Positions 53,387 through 61,607 of a DNA stretch of 64,000 nucleotides are shown here, piece after piece; position 1 is the stretch's first letter, and each line of letters begins with the position of its first letter. The DNA is taken from the NCBI GenBank assembly GCA_036405135.1, contig DASWYF010000002.1, positions 124,001-188,000 on the forward strand, read 5' to 3'. The translations under genes were made by a program, and so were the position numbers. Source of the DNA: Verrucomicrobiia bacterium (GTDB lineage: Bacteria; Verrucomicrobiota; Verrucomicrobiia; Limisphaerales; JAEYXS01). A model generated the notes under the pieces. That model saw only the letters and a list, made by a program, of their open reading frames with translations. It searched no databases and was not told where the DNA came from.

Positions 53387-53457
53387 TTGGAGCGCCGATC
53401 TCCGAATCGGCGAGAGGTATGAATGTTATCGAGCCGGGTCGGAGACCGGCGTTCCAA
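53387..53457. repeat. BIME-like inverted repeat pair
   Basis: TTGGAGCGCCGATCTCCGAA... at the left end and the inverse TTGGAACGCCGGTCTCCGAC... at the right end form a roughly 25-bp imperfect inverted repeat around a 20-bp centre. Each arm also contains a small hairpin (GCCGAT/ATCGGC and GCCGG/CCGGC). It fills the whole gap between the membrane-protein and GT9 genes. Confidence 0.75.
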
Positions 53458-53459
53458 GT

Positions 53460-54386
53460 ATGCCGCGCAATCAAATCCTAGTCATACGCGGTGGGGCGAT
53501 TGGTGATTTCATCGTGACGCTTCCGGTGTTTGCGGCGTTGAGGGAGATGTTTCCTGGAACGCGGATTGAAACGGTGGCTTATTCAGGCGTGGCGCAATTG
53601 GCTTTGGAAGCGGGATTGATCGATGGTTTTCGTTTGATTGAGAGTCGCCAGTTCGCGGGGTTCTTCGCCGGGAAAGGGGATTTAGATCGGGATTGGTCCA
53701 CCTACTTCAACCAGTTCGGTATCATCATCAGCTATCTCTACGATCCGGACGAAAATCTGCAGACCAATATCAAGCGGGTGAGCGAGGCGCAGTTCATCCA
53801 AGGGCCGCATCGACCGGATGAAGCGCAAGCTATCCACGCAACGGATGCTTTGCTGAAGCCGTTGGAACGTCTTGCGATTTTTGGTGCAGATGCGGTGCCG
53901 AAGTTGGAGATCAAATCTGGCGAAGTGATTCCAAAAGCCTGTGGGGAAAAGTGGTTGGCTATTCATCCCGGTAGCGGTAGTGAGCGAAAGAACTGGCCGT
54001 TGGCATCGTGGGTGGAGCTTGTGCAAAAACTGTTGGCAGAAAGTTCGTGGAAAATTCTGGTGATCGGCGGTGAAGCAGATGGAGTGAAGCTGGACGCCAT
54101 CCAGAAACTTCTGCCGATAGAGCGGGGGATGATAATGCGTGGTGTGCCCTTGGCTTCTGTGGCTCAAGCGTTGCGGCAGTGCGATCGGTATCTGGGGCAC
54201 GATTCAGGCATCAGCCATCTAGCGGGTGCGGTGGGATTACCCAGCGTATTGTTGTGGGGACCATCGAATCAAAAGATTTGGGGGCCACGAAATGACAGGA
54301 CAAAAGTCATTTCGGCAGGTGCGAATTTGGAGGCGTTGCCACTGGAGACGGTGTGGAATGCGTTACACAAAGAAAACCTGATTTAG
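53460..54386 (+). CDS. Glycosyltransferase family 9 (heptosyltransferase-like)
   Basis: 308-residue GT-B enzyme of the heptosyltransferase family. Marks are ILVIRGGAIGDFIVTLPVF at the N-terminus, WLAIHPGSGSERKNWPLASW in the middle, and a C-terminal DRYLGHDSGISHLAGAVGLP, which carries the ADP-sugar binding and catalytic region. Members add heptose or related sugars to lipopolysaccharide core on the cytoplasmic side. The start ATG at 53460 has no obvious ribosome site. The reductase locus lies downstream and is regulated independently. Confidence 0.9.
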   Translation: MPRNQILVIRGGAIGDFIVTLPVFAALREMFPGTRIETVAYSGVAQLALEAGLIDGFRLIESRQFAGFFAGKGDLDRDWSTYFNQFGIIISYLYDPDENLQTNIKRVSEAQFIQGPHRPDEAQAIHATDALLKPLERLAIFGADAVPKLEIKSGEVIPKACGEKWLAIHPGSGSERKNWPLASWVELVQKLLAESSWKILVIGGEADGVKLDAIQKLLPIERGMIMRGVPLASVAQALRQCDRYLGHDSGISHLAGAVGLPSVLLWGPSNQKIWGPRNDRTKVISAGANLEALPLETVWNALHKENLI

Positions 54387-54623
54387 TGCCAGAGACACGC
54401 TTGAAGGTAGATAGTATGGGTGTTTGTCTTTTAGGGGTTCACATCTCGAGCGGGAGCGCTAATTCGCTCATCGGCCAATATCCAAGCCACCCAGATCGGG
54501 CAGTGCCGACGGTACTTTTGAGAAGTTTTCGGGACACGCATTCTGCTTTGCTTTTTGGAAGTAAAATTTGTGAAAAAATTTCATGACAATCCTGAAAAAA
54601 GGATTGCGAGGGGGTGGAAAAGG
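54387..54623. other. Spacer upstream of the ribonucleotide reductase control region
   Basis: No gene is visible. One small hairpin, AATCC/GGATT around an A-rich loop (54588-54605), lies just before the NrdR-box-like palindromes, without a T-tract. The reductase promoter is expected near its right end, but I could not assign a well-spaced -35/-10 pair. Confidence 0.45.
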
Positions 54624-54639
54624 ATACTATTCGTAGTAT
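54624..54639. promoter_or_regulatory. NrdR-box-like palindrome, distal
   Basis: ATACTATTCGTAGTAT matches about 11 of 16 positions of the NrdR-box consensus as I know it (ACACwAtATaTwGTGT) and is a perfect 6-bp inverted repeat. It lies exactly 32 bp upstream of a better box, three helical turns, the usual spacing of paired NrdR boxes. Confidence 0.6.
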
Positions 54640-54655
54640 GTAATTTTTACGCGAC

Positions 54656-54671
54656 ACACAATTAGTAGTGT
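54656..54671. promoter_or_regulatory. NrdR-box-like palindrome, proximal
   Basis: ACACAATTAGTAGTGT matches about 13 of 16 positions of the NrdR-box consensus, with intact ACAC and GTGT ends, inside a 7-bp inverted repeat GACACAC/GTGTGTC. It ends 7 bp before the riboswitch. NrdR is the ATP/dATP-sensing repressor of reductase genes. Confidence 0.7.
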
Positions 54672-54678
54672 GTCCATT

Positions 54679-54861
54679 GTCGGCAAGTGCTTACAGCTTG
54701 GGCTGGAAGATGATAGGGAACCGGGTGAAAATCCCGGGTGGTGGCGCCGCTGTATCGAGTGACGACTGTCCCCGCCAGAAATGGCAGCCAAAAGGTCTTT
54801 TTTGAGGCTTTTAAGGTGGGATGGAAGGACGACCTCGGAGCCAGAAGACCTGCTTGCCGAC
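54679..54861 (+). promoter_or_regulatory. Cobalamin riboswitch controlling the class I ribonucleotide reductase operon
   Basis: The closing P1 stem is a perfect 9-bp pair, GTCGGCAAG (54679-54687) with CTTGCCGAC (54853-54861). The conserved core is present in order: AGGGAA (54715-54720), the P5-type hairpin CCGGGTGAAAATCCCGG (54721-54737), GCCGCTGTA (54746-54754) and the B12 box AGCCAGAAGACCTGC. It binds adenosylcobalamin or another corrinoid and would normally switch off downstream expression. The expression platform lies in the next 200 bases. These include an 8-bp pairing GGCCAGCC/GGCTGGCC, but I cannot tell whether it acts on transcription or on translation. Confidence 0.93.
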
Positions 54862-55058
54862 ACTCATCGGGCCAGCCTACGGGCAGGCGACAGTCGCGCC
54901 AACGACTGGATGGGGGAATCGGGCTGGCCGTAAGCCATCGCGCGGGGCGTGATGCGGGCACCTGTCGTCCTCCGGTAGATAAGAGATAAATGCAGGCTGC
55001 CTTGGCGGGTGGTGTGCTGAGATTTACCGGTGAGCCGAGAGGTTCACGAGCCAGTCCC

Positions 55059-56198
55059 ATGATCAAAGACCTTTCGTTTGAGACCGATGACATTTCGGCT
55101 TCTGAGCAGGACGCCCACGTCGTCTATCAGTTCCGCAACAAGACCTTCCGCCTGAACAAGACGAAGGCGCGTGAGCGTCTGAACGGTAAGAAGGTTATCA
55201 ACGGCCTGAAGACGGCCGAACTGAACGTCCTGCCGCTCAAGTATCCCGAGGCCTACCGCATCTATAAGCAGATGAAGGCCAATCACTGGGAGCCGGACGT
55301 GATCGACATGTCCAAGGACGCTCATCAGTGGAACACGGGCGCGCTTACTCCCAAGGAACGCTGGATCATCGAGATGGGCGTGGGCTATTTCTCAGCGGCA
55401 GAAGGCATCGTGGGTGATTCTGTGCTGCACGTCATCGAGGACAACCTGACGGCGGCGGAGTTGAAGCATGCTTCCCTGCGTCAGATCGCCGAAGAGAGCA
55501 TCCACATGGATTCACTCCTGCACATCATCGGCAGCTTGAACGTGGACCTGGATGAAGTGACGGCGAAGTTCAACGACATCCCGAGCATCCAGCGAAAGAA
55601 TGCCTACATCACGCGGCAGATGCCGGAATTGAAGATGGGCATCGACCTGACCGTGACGGCGAACAAGCAGAAGTTCGCGAAAGCCATCTTCGGCATCTCG
55701 CAAGTGATGGAAGGGACGCAGTTCTACGCGCTCTTCGCGATGATCCTGTCCCTGCATCGTCAGAACAAGATGACGGGCATCGGCCAGATGTTCCAATACA
55801 CCTTGCGCGATGAGTCGAACCACATCGCCTTGGGCCGCTACATTTTGACAGAACTGATCGAAGAGAATCAGGACATCTGGACTCCTGAATTCCGTGCTGA
55901 ACTCGTCGAGTTCATGCGCGAAGGCGTGGAGTTGGAAAAGGAATTCGTGCGTGATTGCCTGCCGGAAGACCAAGTGGGCTTGAAGCAATCTGACTTCATC
56001 AATTACGTGGATTACAACGCGGACCGCCGTCTGGCTTCCTTGGGCTTGCCGACGTTGTCCAACGTGAAGACGAATCCGTTCGGCTGGCTGGATGAGGTGA
56101 TCTTCCTGCGCAAGGAAAAGAACTTCTTCGAGACGCGCGTGACGGAGTATCAGACGAGCGGCAGCGTGAAGAACTCGACGGAAGACGATCTGGTTTAA
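55059..56198 (+). CDS. nrdB: Ribonucleoside-diphosphate reductase small subunit, class Ic-like (no radical tyrosine)
   Basis: 379 residues from the ATG at 55059; an in-frame ATG at 54990 would add 23 atypical residues. Ferritin-like R2 protein that generates the oxidant for NrdA. The six metal ligands are visible: E115 ([11 protein letters not shown]), E146 and H149 ([10 protein letters not shown]), E218 ([12 protein letters not shown]), E252 and H255 ([10 protein letters not shown]). The spacing of 31 and 34 residues matches the family. The radical-Tyr site, four residues after H149, is Leu153. With Glu as the first ligand, this is the class Ic (Chlamydia-like, Mn/Fe) pattern. It is first in nrdB-dcd-nrdA, behind NrdR-like boxes and a cobalamin riboswitch. 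Confidence 0.94.
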   Translation: MIKDLSFETDDISASEQDAHVVYQFRNKTFRLNKTKARERLNGKKVINGLKTAELNVLPLKYPEAYRIYKQMKANHWEPDVIDMSKDAHQWNTGALTPKERWIIEMGVGYFSAAEGIVGDSVLHVIEDNLTAAELKHASLRQIAEESIHMDSLLHIIGSLNVDLDEVTAKFNDIPSIQRKNAYITRQMPELKMGIDLTVTANKQKFAKAIFGISQVMEGTQFYALFAMILSLHRQNKMTGIGQMFQYTLRDESNHIALGRYILTELIEENQDIWTPEFRAELVEFMREGVELEKEFVRDCLPEDQVGLKQSDFINYVDYNADRRLASLGLPTLSNVKTNPFGWLDEVIFLRKEKNFFETRVTEYQTSGSVKNSTEDDLV

Positions 56199-56206
56199 GG
56201 AAAGCT

Positions 56207-56773
56207 ATGGGAGTTCAACCAGATCATTGGATCCGCAAGATGGCCCGGGAACACGGGATGATCGAGCCGTTTGAGGACGGCTTGGTGCGGAAGAGCGATG
56301 CGGGGCCGATCATCAGTTACGGCCTGTCCAGCTACGGTTACGATTTGCGCGTGGCGAATGAATTCAAGGTGTTCACGAACGTGTATAACGCGATCGTGGA
56401 CCCGAAGCATTTCGATGAGCGTTCGTTCGTGGACATCTCGGGTGATTCCTGCCTGGTGCCGCCGAACTCGTTCGCATTGGCGCGGAGCGTGGAGTATTTC
56501 CGCATCCCGCGAAATGTCATCACGCTGTGCGTGGGCAAGAGCACGTATGCGCGGTGCGGTATCATCGTGAATGTGACGCCGTTCGAGCCGGAGTGGGAAG
56601 GGCATGTGACCTTGGAAATCTCGAACACGACGCCCTTGCCGGCGCGCATCTATGCGAATGAGGGCCTGGCGCAAGTGCTGTTCCTTGCGGGTGAGGAGAT
56701 TTGCGAGACGAGTTACAAAGATCGCAAAGGCAAGTATCAGGCGCAGCGAGGCATCGTAGGTCCGCGCGCTTAA
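56207..56773 (+). CDS. dcd: dCTP deaminase
   Basis: 188-residue trimeric enzyme of the dUTPase fold that converts dCTP to dUTP, feeding dTTP synthesis. Family marks are [58 protein letters not shown] and the catalytic Glu in [12 protein letters not shown]. It begins 8 bp after nrdB and 102 bp before nrdA, so it is very probably translated from the same transcript. This links deoxynucleotide production with pyrimidine balance. The short N-terminal extension ([16 protein letters not shown]) is normal for the family. Confidence 0.95.
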   Translation: MGVQPDHWIRKMAREHGMIEPFEDGLVRKSDAGPIISYGLSSYGYDLRVANEFKVFTNVYNAIVDPKHFDERSFVDISGDSCLVPPNSFALARSVEYFRIPRNVITLCVGKSTYARCGIIVNVTPFEPEWEGHVTLEISNTTPLPARIYANEGLAQVLFLAGEEICETSYKDRKGKYQAQRGIVGPRA

Positions 56774-56875
56774 AAAGATTTTAGATTTTAAAATACGAAA
56801 GCCGTTTCAGCCCTGAGAGCGGACTGGGAATTGCTTCCGTGAAACGACGTTAACGACAGAACCGAACCAGCAGCC

Positions 56876-59743
56876 ATGAGCAACGAAACACTTGAAGCAC
56901 CGACGCTGAATCTCAGCACGACCGGTGAGACGACGGGGATGCCGCAAGTCATCCGCCGTGACCTGGCCTCGGACGCCTCCGGCAAGCCCCGTGTGGTGGG
57001 CTGGATGGGGCATAAGATCGGGCAAGCCGTGCGGGCCGCCGCCGTGGCTTGCGGCGTGGATGAATCGCTCGGCGCGCATGTGCAGGCAGAGATCGAGTTC
57101 CGCCTGAAGCGTGACCGCCCGCTGTTCCTGCACATCGAGCAGTTGCAGGACATGGTGGAAGACACGCTCATGGAACTGAACCAAGGCAGGGTGGCCTTGG
57201 CCTATGCGAAGTATCGCGCGAAGCGCGCGGTGCTGCGTGAGCTGGAAGAGAACAAGGTGGGCCGTCCGGTGGATGATGGTTCCCAGTTGGAACTCGCCAC
57301 GCCGGATCAATTGGTTGATCTGAAGGCGCGTCTGTCTTTCGCCCGCATCGGTCTGAAGCCGCAGTTGCCGGAAGAGGAATTGATTGCGCGCTTGCTGCGC
57401 AGTGTGTCGTTGAATCTCAGCCCGGAAGAGCGTCGTGATACGATCATCCTGAATGCGAAGTCGTTGCTGGATGCGGATTCCGATGCACGCTTCTACGCTG
57501 CGCGCGTGTTGCTGAGCTACATCTACGAAGAGACGTTGCCGTGGAAGATGGCGGATGGTCCGGCGGCGTTGAAGGAAGCGCACAAGAAGGCGTTCCTGGA
57601 TTACATCCCGCACGGTATCAAGCTCGGTCGTCTCGATCCGAAGCTGGCGGAGTTCAATCTCAAGCAGTTGGCGGATGCGCTGGATCCGTTCGCGGACTTG
57701 CAGTTCGATTACATCGGCATCCAGACGCTCTATGATCGTTACCTGATCCACACCTCGGACCCGGTGACGAATCGCAAGCGCCGCCTGGAAGCGCCGCAGA
57801 TCTTCTGGCTGCGCGTGGCGATGGGCCTCGCGCTCGGCGAGAAGGAACGCGAAACGCGCGCGGTGGAATTCTACAGCATCTACAAGACGCGTCGCGCGTG
57901 CAGTTCTACGCCGACTTTGTTCAATGCGGGCACGCAACGGCCGCAGCTCTCGAGCTGCTACCTGTTGTATTGCGGTGACAGCATTGAAGAGATCACGGAG
58001 ACGTGGCGCCGGTTCTCGCACTTGTCCAAGTGGGCGGGTGGCCTCGGTTGCTCCTGGACGGCGATCCGCGGTGCGGGCGCACACATCCATGGCACGAACG
58101 GCGAAAGCTCGGGTGTAATCCCGTTCTTGAAGGTGTCGAATGATATCGCCATCGCGGTGAACCAAGGTGGCAAGCGTCCGGGTGCGTTGTGCTCTTATTT
58201 GGAATTGTGGCACGCTGATATCGAGGACTTCCTCGACCTGCGCAAGGAGACAGGTGATGACCGTCGCCGCACGCATAACATGAACACGGCGCATTGGATT
58301 CCCGATGTGTTCATGAAACGTCTCAAGATGATTTCTGACGGCAAATTGCCGAAGGATGCGACGTGGACGCTCTTCCGCACGAACGAAGTGCGCGATTTGC
58401 CGGAGCTGTTCGGCCAGGCGTTCGAGCAGCGTTACGAACAGTATGAGCGCATGGTGGATGAGGGCATCATCTGGGGCCGCAAGGTCCGTATCTTGCAGCT
58501 CTGGAAACGCATGTTGGAAATGCTCTTCGAGACCGGTCATCCGTGGCTCACGTGGAAAGACCCGGCGAACGTGCGTAACCCGCAAGATCATTGCGGCGTG
58601 ATCCATAACTCGAACCTGTGCACAGAGATCGAGTTGAACACGAGCAAGGACGAAGTGGCGGTGTGCAATCTCGCGAGCGTGAATCTGGCGTCGCATTTGT
58701 TGCCGGATGGCAAGCTGGATCATAAGAAGCTGCAGGAGACGATCCGCGTGGTGATGCGGATGTTGGATAACGTCATCGACATCAACTTCTACCCCGTGGA
58801 AGCGGCGGCGAACTCGAACTTGCGCCATCGTCCGGTGGGCTTGGGCGTGATGGGCATGCAGGATGCGCTCTATGACAAGCATGTCCCGTTCGATACGCCG
58901 GAAGCCGTGGCGTTCAACGACGAGGCGATGGAAGCGATCGCTTACTACGCTTACACGGCCTCGACGGAGTTGGCAGCGGAGAAGGGCGTTTACAGCACAT
59001 ATAAAGGATCCAAGTGGGATCGTGGTCTGTTGCCGCTCGATACGTTGAATCTGCTGGAGAAGGAACGTGGTGTGCCGATTCCGACGGATCGCACGTCCCG
59101 TCTGCCGTGGGACAAGCTGCGCGAGCAGATCAAGAAGCATGGTATGCGGAACTCGAACTGTCTGGCCATCGCGCCGACGGCGACGATCTCCAACATCATG
59201 GGCTGCACGCCGTGCATCGAGCCGACGTACAAGCACATCCATACGAAGTCGAACCTGAGCGGTGAATTCATCCGCACGAATGATTATCTCATCCGCGATC
59301 TGCAGAAGCTCGGCCTGTGGGATGAGCAAATGCTGGCGGACTTGAAATACTTCGATGGCAGCGTGCAAGGCATCGAGCGTATCCCGGCGGACTTGCGTCG
59401 CCTGCACAAGACGGCGTTCGAGATCGCTCCGACGTGGATTCTGCAATGCGCCGCGGTGCGCCAGAAGTGGATCGACCAGGCGCAGAGCACGAACCTCTGG
59501 CTCGCCGAGCCGGATGCGCGTGCCGCGAGCTTCATGTATCGCGAAGCGTGGGAACGTGGTTTGAAGACGACGTATTATCTCCGCACGCTGAATAAAAGCG
59601 CGATCGACAGCGCGAACCGTGATCGCAAACCGGCGGCAGCGGAAGAGCCGGTGAAGGCGCGCAAGGAAGCGACGGAATCGGAGAAGCTGGCGTGCTCGAT
59701 CGAGGCGATGCGGAATGGCGGGACGTGCGAATCTTGCCAGTAA
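56876..59743 (+). CDS. nrdA: Ribonucleoside-diphosphate reductase large subunit
   Basis: 955-residue catalytic subunit of class I reductase. The N-terminal ATP-cone region, about residues 20-120 (VIRRDLASDASGKPRVVG, KIGQAVRAAAV), is the allosteric activity site. The core has TPTLFNAGT, the first redox Cys in PQLSSCYLLYC, the thiyl and substrate residues in IHNSNLCTEIELNTS and the second redox Cys in EVAVCNLASVNL. The radical-transfer Tyr pair lies in GLKTTYYLRTLN. The C-terminal CESC provides the reducing Cys pair. With NrdB it converts NDPs to dNDPs. It is the last gene of the operon and is followed by a terminator. Confidence 0.96.
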   Translation: MSNETLEAPTLNLSTTGETTGMPQVIRRDLASDASGKPRVVGWMGHKIGQAVRAAAVACGVDESLGAHVQAEIEFRLKRDRPLFLHIEQLQDMVEDTLMELNQGRVALAYAKYRAKRAVLRELEENKVGRPVDDGSQLELATPDQLVDLKARLSFARIGLKPQLPEEELIARLLRSVSLNLSPEERRDTIILNAKSLLDADSDARFYAARVLLSYIYEETLPWKMADGPAALKEAHKKAFLDYIPHGIKLGRLDPKLAEFNLKQLADALDPFADLQFDYIGIQTLYDRYLIHTSDPVTNRKRRLEAPQIFWLRVAMGLALGEKERETRAVEFYSIYKTRRACSSTPTLFNAGTQRPQLSSCYLLYCGDSIEEITETWRRFSHLSKWAGGLGCSWTAIRGAGAHIHGTNGESSGVIPFLKVSNDIAIAVNQGGKRPGALCSYLELWHADIEDFLDLRKETGDDRRRTHNMNTAHWIPDVFMKRLKMISDGKLPKDATWTLFRTNEVRDLPELFGQAFEQRYEQYERMVDEGIIWGRKVRILQLWKRMLEMLFETGHPWLTWKDPANVRNPQDHCGVIHNSNLCTEIELNTSKDEVAVCNLASVNLASHLLPDGKLDHKKLQETIRVVMRMLDNVIDINFYPVEAAANSNLRHRPVGLGVMGMQDALYDKHVPFDTPEAVAFNDEAMEAIAYYAYTASTELAAEKGVYSTYKGSKWDRGLLPLDTLNLLEKERGVPIPTDRTSRLPWDKLREQIKKHGMRNSNCLAIAPTATISNIMGCTPCIEPTYKHIHTKSNLSGEFIRTNDYLIRDLQKLGLWDEQMLADLKYFDGSVQGIERIPADLRRLHKTAFEIAPTWILQCAAVRQKWIDQAQSTNLWLAEPDARAASFMYREAWERGLKTTYYLRTLNKSAIDSANRDRKPAAAEEPVKARKEATESEKLACSIEAMRNGGTCESCQ

Positions 59744-59762
59744 GCAGAGTTTGAAAACAGAG

Positions 59763-59794
59763 AACGGCCGGGATGAAAATCCCGGCCGTTTTTT
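59763..59794 (+). terminator. Intrinsic terminator of the ribonucleotide reductase operon
   Basis: Perfect 12-bp stem AACGGCCGGGAT/ATCCCGGCCGTT with a GAAA loop followed by T residues, 20 bp after the nrdA stop codon. Confidence 0.95.
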
Positions 59795-59905
59795 AATGAA
59801 TAGAGGAATTGGAAGCGTGAGCAGTGAACTTTTTGAGCGGTTTTCTTTGCCGTTGTGCCCGCTGCGGCTGGTTCCCTCAGAGGGAACACAGCCGCGGTCC
59901 AAGGA

Positions 59906-60388
59906 CTAAGCATTCAGTAAGTCATCTAAATCTAACGGGGCGGTGATCATGGCGAGTTCGCCATTGGTTGTGCGGGGCCATTCGGGTTCGGGGCGGTCCC
60001 AGTAGAGTTCCACGCCGTTTTGATCGGGGTCGCGGAGGTAGAGGGCTTCGCTGACGCCGTGATCGGAGGCGCCATCAAGTTCGATGCCGGCATTGAACAC
60101 ACGGCGAAGGGCATCGGCGAGCGTGGCGCGAGTGGGATAGAGGATGGCCAGATGATAGAGGCCGGTGGTGCCTTGAGCGGGTGGCTTGCCACCGAGGCTT
60201 TCCCAAGTGTTCAGGCCGATGTGGTGATGATAACCGCCGGCGGAGATGAAGGCAGCTTGGCGGCCATAGCGTTGGGTGAGTTGGAAGCCGAGCACGCCGC
60301 AGTAGAAATTCAGGGCACGATCGAGGTCGGCGACTTTCAAATGCACGTGGCCGATGCGGACACCGGGGTGGATGACTGGAGCGGTCAT
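59906..60388 (-). CDS. VOC-family protein (extradiol dioxygenase/glyoxalase fold)
   Basis: 160 residues with paired beta-alpha-beta-beta-beta modules. VRIGHVHLKVADLDRALNFY opens module 1 and gives the first metal His. GYHHHIGLNTW and GLYHLAILYP supply further His residues. DPDQNGVELYWDRP gives the metal Glu. The sequence resembles the CatE/BphC-like branch, but the single-module length and lack of pathway neighbours leave the substrate open. It is divergent from the CvfB-like gene. Confidence 0.88.
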   Translation of the reverse strand: MTAPVIHPGVRIGHVHLKVADLDRALNFYCGVLGFQLTQRYGRQAAFISAGGYHHHIGLNTWESLGGKPPAQGTTGLYHLAILYPTRATLADALRRVFNAGIELDGASDHGVSEALYLRDPDQNGVELYWDRPEPEWPRTTNGELAMITAPLDLDDLLNA

Positions 60389-60448
60389 GAGGGAACAGTA
60401 GCAGATTTTCCTCCCTGCGTCTGCCAGTAAGGATTAACGTCACCCTGC

Positions 60449-61315
60449 ATGGCTGAAATCGGCAAACGTAATCTGGTCTCCATCGTTCGGGAATCGGCGC
60501 CGGGGCTTTATCTCGATGGCGGTGAACATGGGGAGATACTTTTGCCACGCCGTTACATCCCGCGTGACATCGCACCGAAGGACAAGCTGAGCGTTTTCAT
60601 TTATCGCGATTCAGAGGACCGACTGGTCGCGACGACGGAGGTGCCGCACGCAGAGGTGGGACAGTTCGCGGCGATGCAGGTGGTGAGCATCAATCGCAAT
60701 GTAGGCGCGTTTTTGGATTGGGGTTTGCCGAAGGATTTGTTGCTGCCGTTTCGTGAGCAAGAGAAGCCGCTACGCATCGGGCAATGGGTGGTGGTGTGCG
60801 TGGTGCTGGATTCGAAGACGGATCGCATCGTGGCGAGTGCGCGATTGGGGCGGCATTTGAGCAAGGAAGCGCCGGGGTATCGCGATGGGCAGCCGGTGGA
60901 AATGCTCATCACGAGTGAGACAGAGCTGGGGTATAATGCGATCGTGGAGAATTCGCATCGCGGGCTGCTCTACAAAGATAACCTGACGAACCCGTTGGAG
61001 ATCGGGCAGCGCATCAATGGATTCATCCGCACGATCAGAGATGGTGGGAAGATTGATCTGAGCTTGGATCAATCGGGGTATCAACGCGTGGTATCAGTGA
61101 CTGGGAAAATCATTGAGGCATTGCAGCGGCATAATGGGCATCTGGCGTTTGATGATGATAGTTCGCCGGAATCCATCAGGCAGATGTTCGGGGTGAGCAA
61201 GAAGGCGTTCAAGCAGGCGCTGGGCACGCTGTATAAGCATCGGCGGATACGGTTCAAGCATCCGGGAATCGAGTTGTTGGATAATTCCGCTTGGCAGCCT
61301 GGGAATGACGAATGA
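60449..61315 (+). CDS. S1-domain RNA-binding protein, CvfB family
   Basis: 288 residues. It shows the CvfB layout: an OB-like N-terminal domain (LVSIVRESAPGLYLDGGEHG, EILLPRRYIP) and S1-type domains (VGAFLDWGLPKDLLLPFREQ, then GYNAIVENSHRGLLYKDNLT and GGKIDLSLDQSG). A C-terminal winged helix follows (SPESIRQMFGVSKKAFKQAL, GTLYKHRRIRFKHPGIELLD). Relatives bind RNA and affect virulence-gene expression in Staphylococcus. Its role here is unknown. The gene appears monocistronic. Confidence 0.91.
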   Translation: MAEIGKRNLVSIVRESAPGLYLDGGEHGEILLPRRYIPRDIAPKDKLSVFIYRDSEDRLVATTEVPHAEVGQFAAMQVVSINRNVGAFLDWGLPKDLLLPFREQEKPLRIGQWVVVCVVLDSKTDRIVASARLGRHLSKEAPGYRDGQPVEMLITSETELGYNAIVENSHRGLLYKDNLTNPLEIGQRINGFIRTIRDGGKIDLSLDQSGYQRVVSVTGKIIEALQRHNGHLAFDDDSSPESIRQMFGVSKKAFKQALGTLYKHRRIRFKHPGIELLDNSAWQPGNDE

Positions 61316-61420
61316 CCAAGCTCCAATGACGAAGGAATGACCAATGTCCAATGACTAGTCAAAACCGCACTCATCGAAAATTTGTCATTGCTCAATCCTT
61401 CGTCATTTGTAATTCCGCTC
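61306..61420. repeat. Dispersed AATGACGAA/CCAATGAC repeat in the gap before transketolase
   Basis: Repeated units such as AATGACGAATGACCAA, AATGACGAAGGAATGACCAA and the inverse CAATCCTTCGTCATTTG flank a 40-bp centre. It is related to the unit at 40211-40255. The rest of the 292-bp gap (to 61607) shows nothing else apart from the transketolase promoter region. Confidence 0.65.
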
Positions 61421-61607
61421 GCATGCGGTTTTTGGCGGGAAATGACGTATCTTGTTCATAGTGGAGGGTTTGCTGGGGTTTTGGAGGGTTGCGCTTGAGG
61501 GGAGGGTGAGGTTAGCCGCCAAATTGAACTCATTTTCAGGCTTCCATTTTGGCGTGCGGCTCCTAAAGTCGTGCGCTTAATTTTTAGATAAACTGAAGAA
61601 ATAGAAT

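Noticed and set aside
54738-54989. 83-codon frame across the leader of nrdB
   Set aside because: It lies inside the cobalamin riboswitch and its downstream platform; RNA structure explains the sequence better than coding does.
56807-59902. 1031-codon open frame on the minus strand opposite nrdA
   Set aside because: It is a shadow of nrdA. The translation is Arg/His/Leu-rich low-complexity sequence with no domain, while the plus strand shows every NrdA motif.
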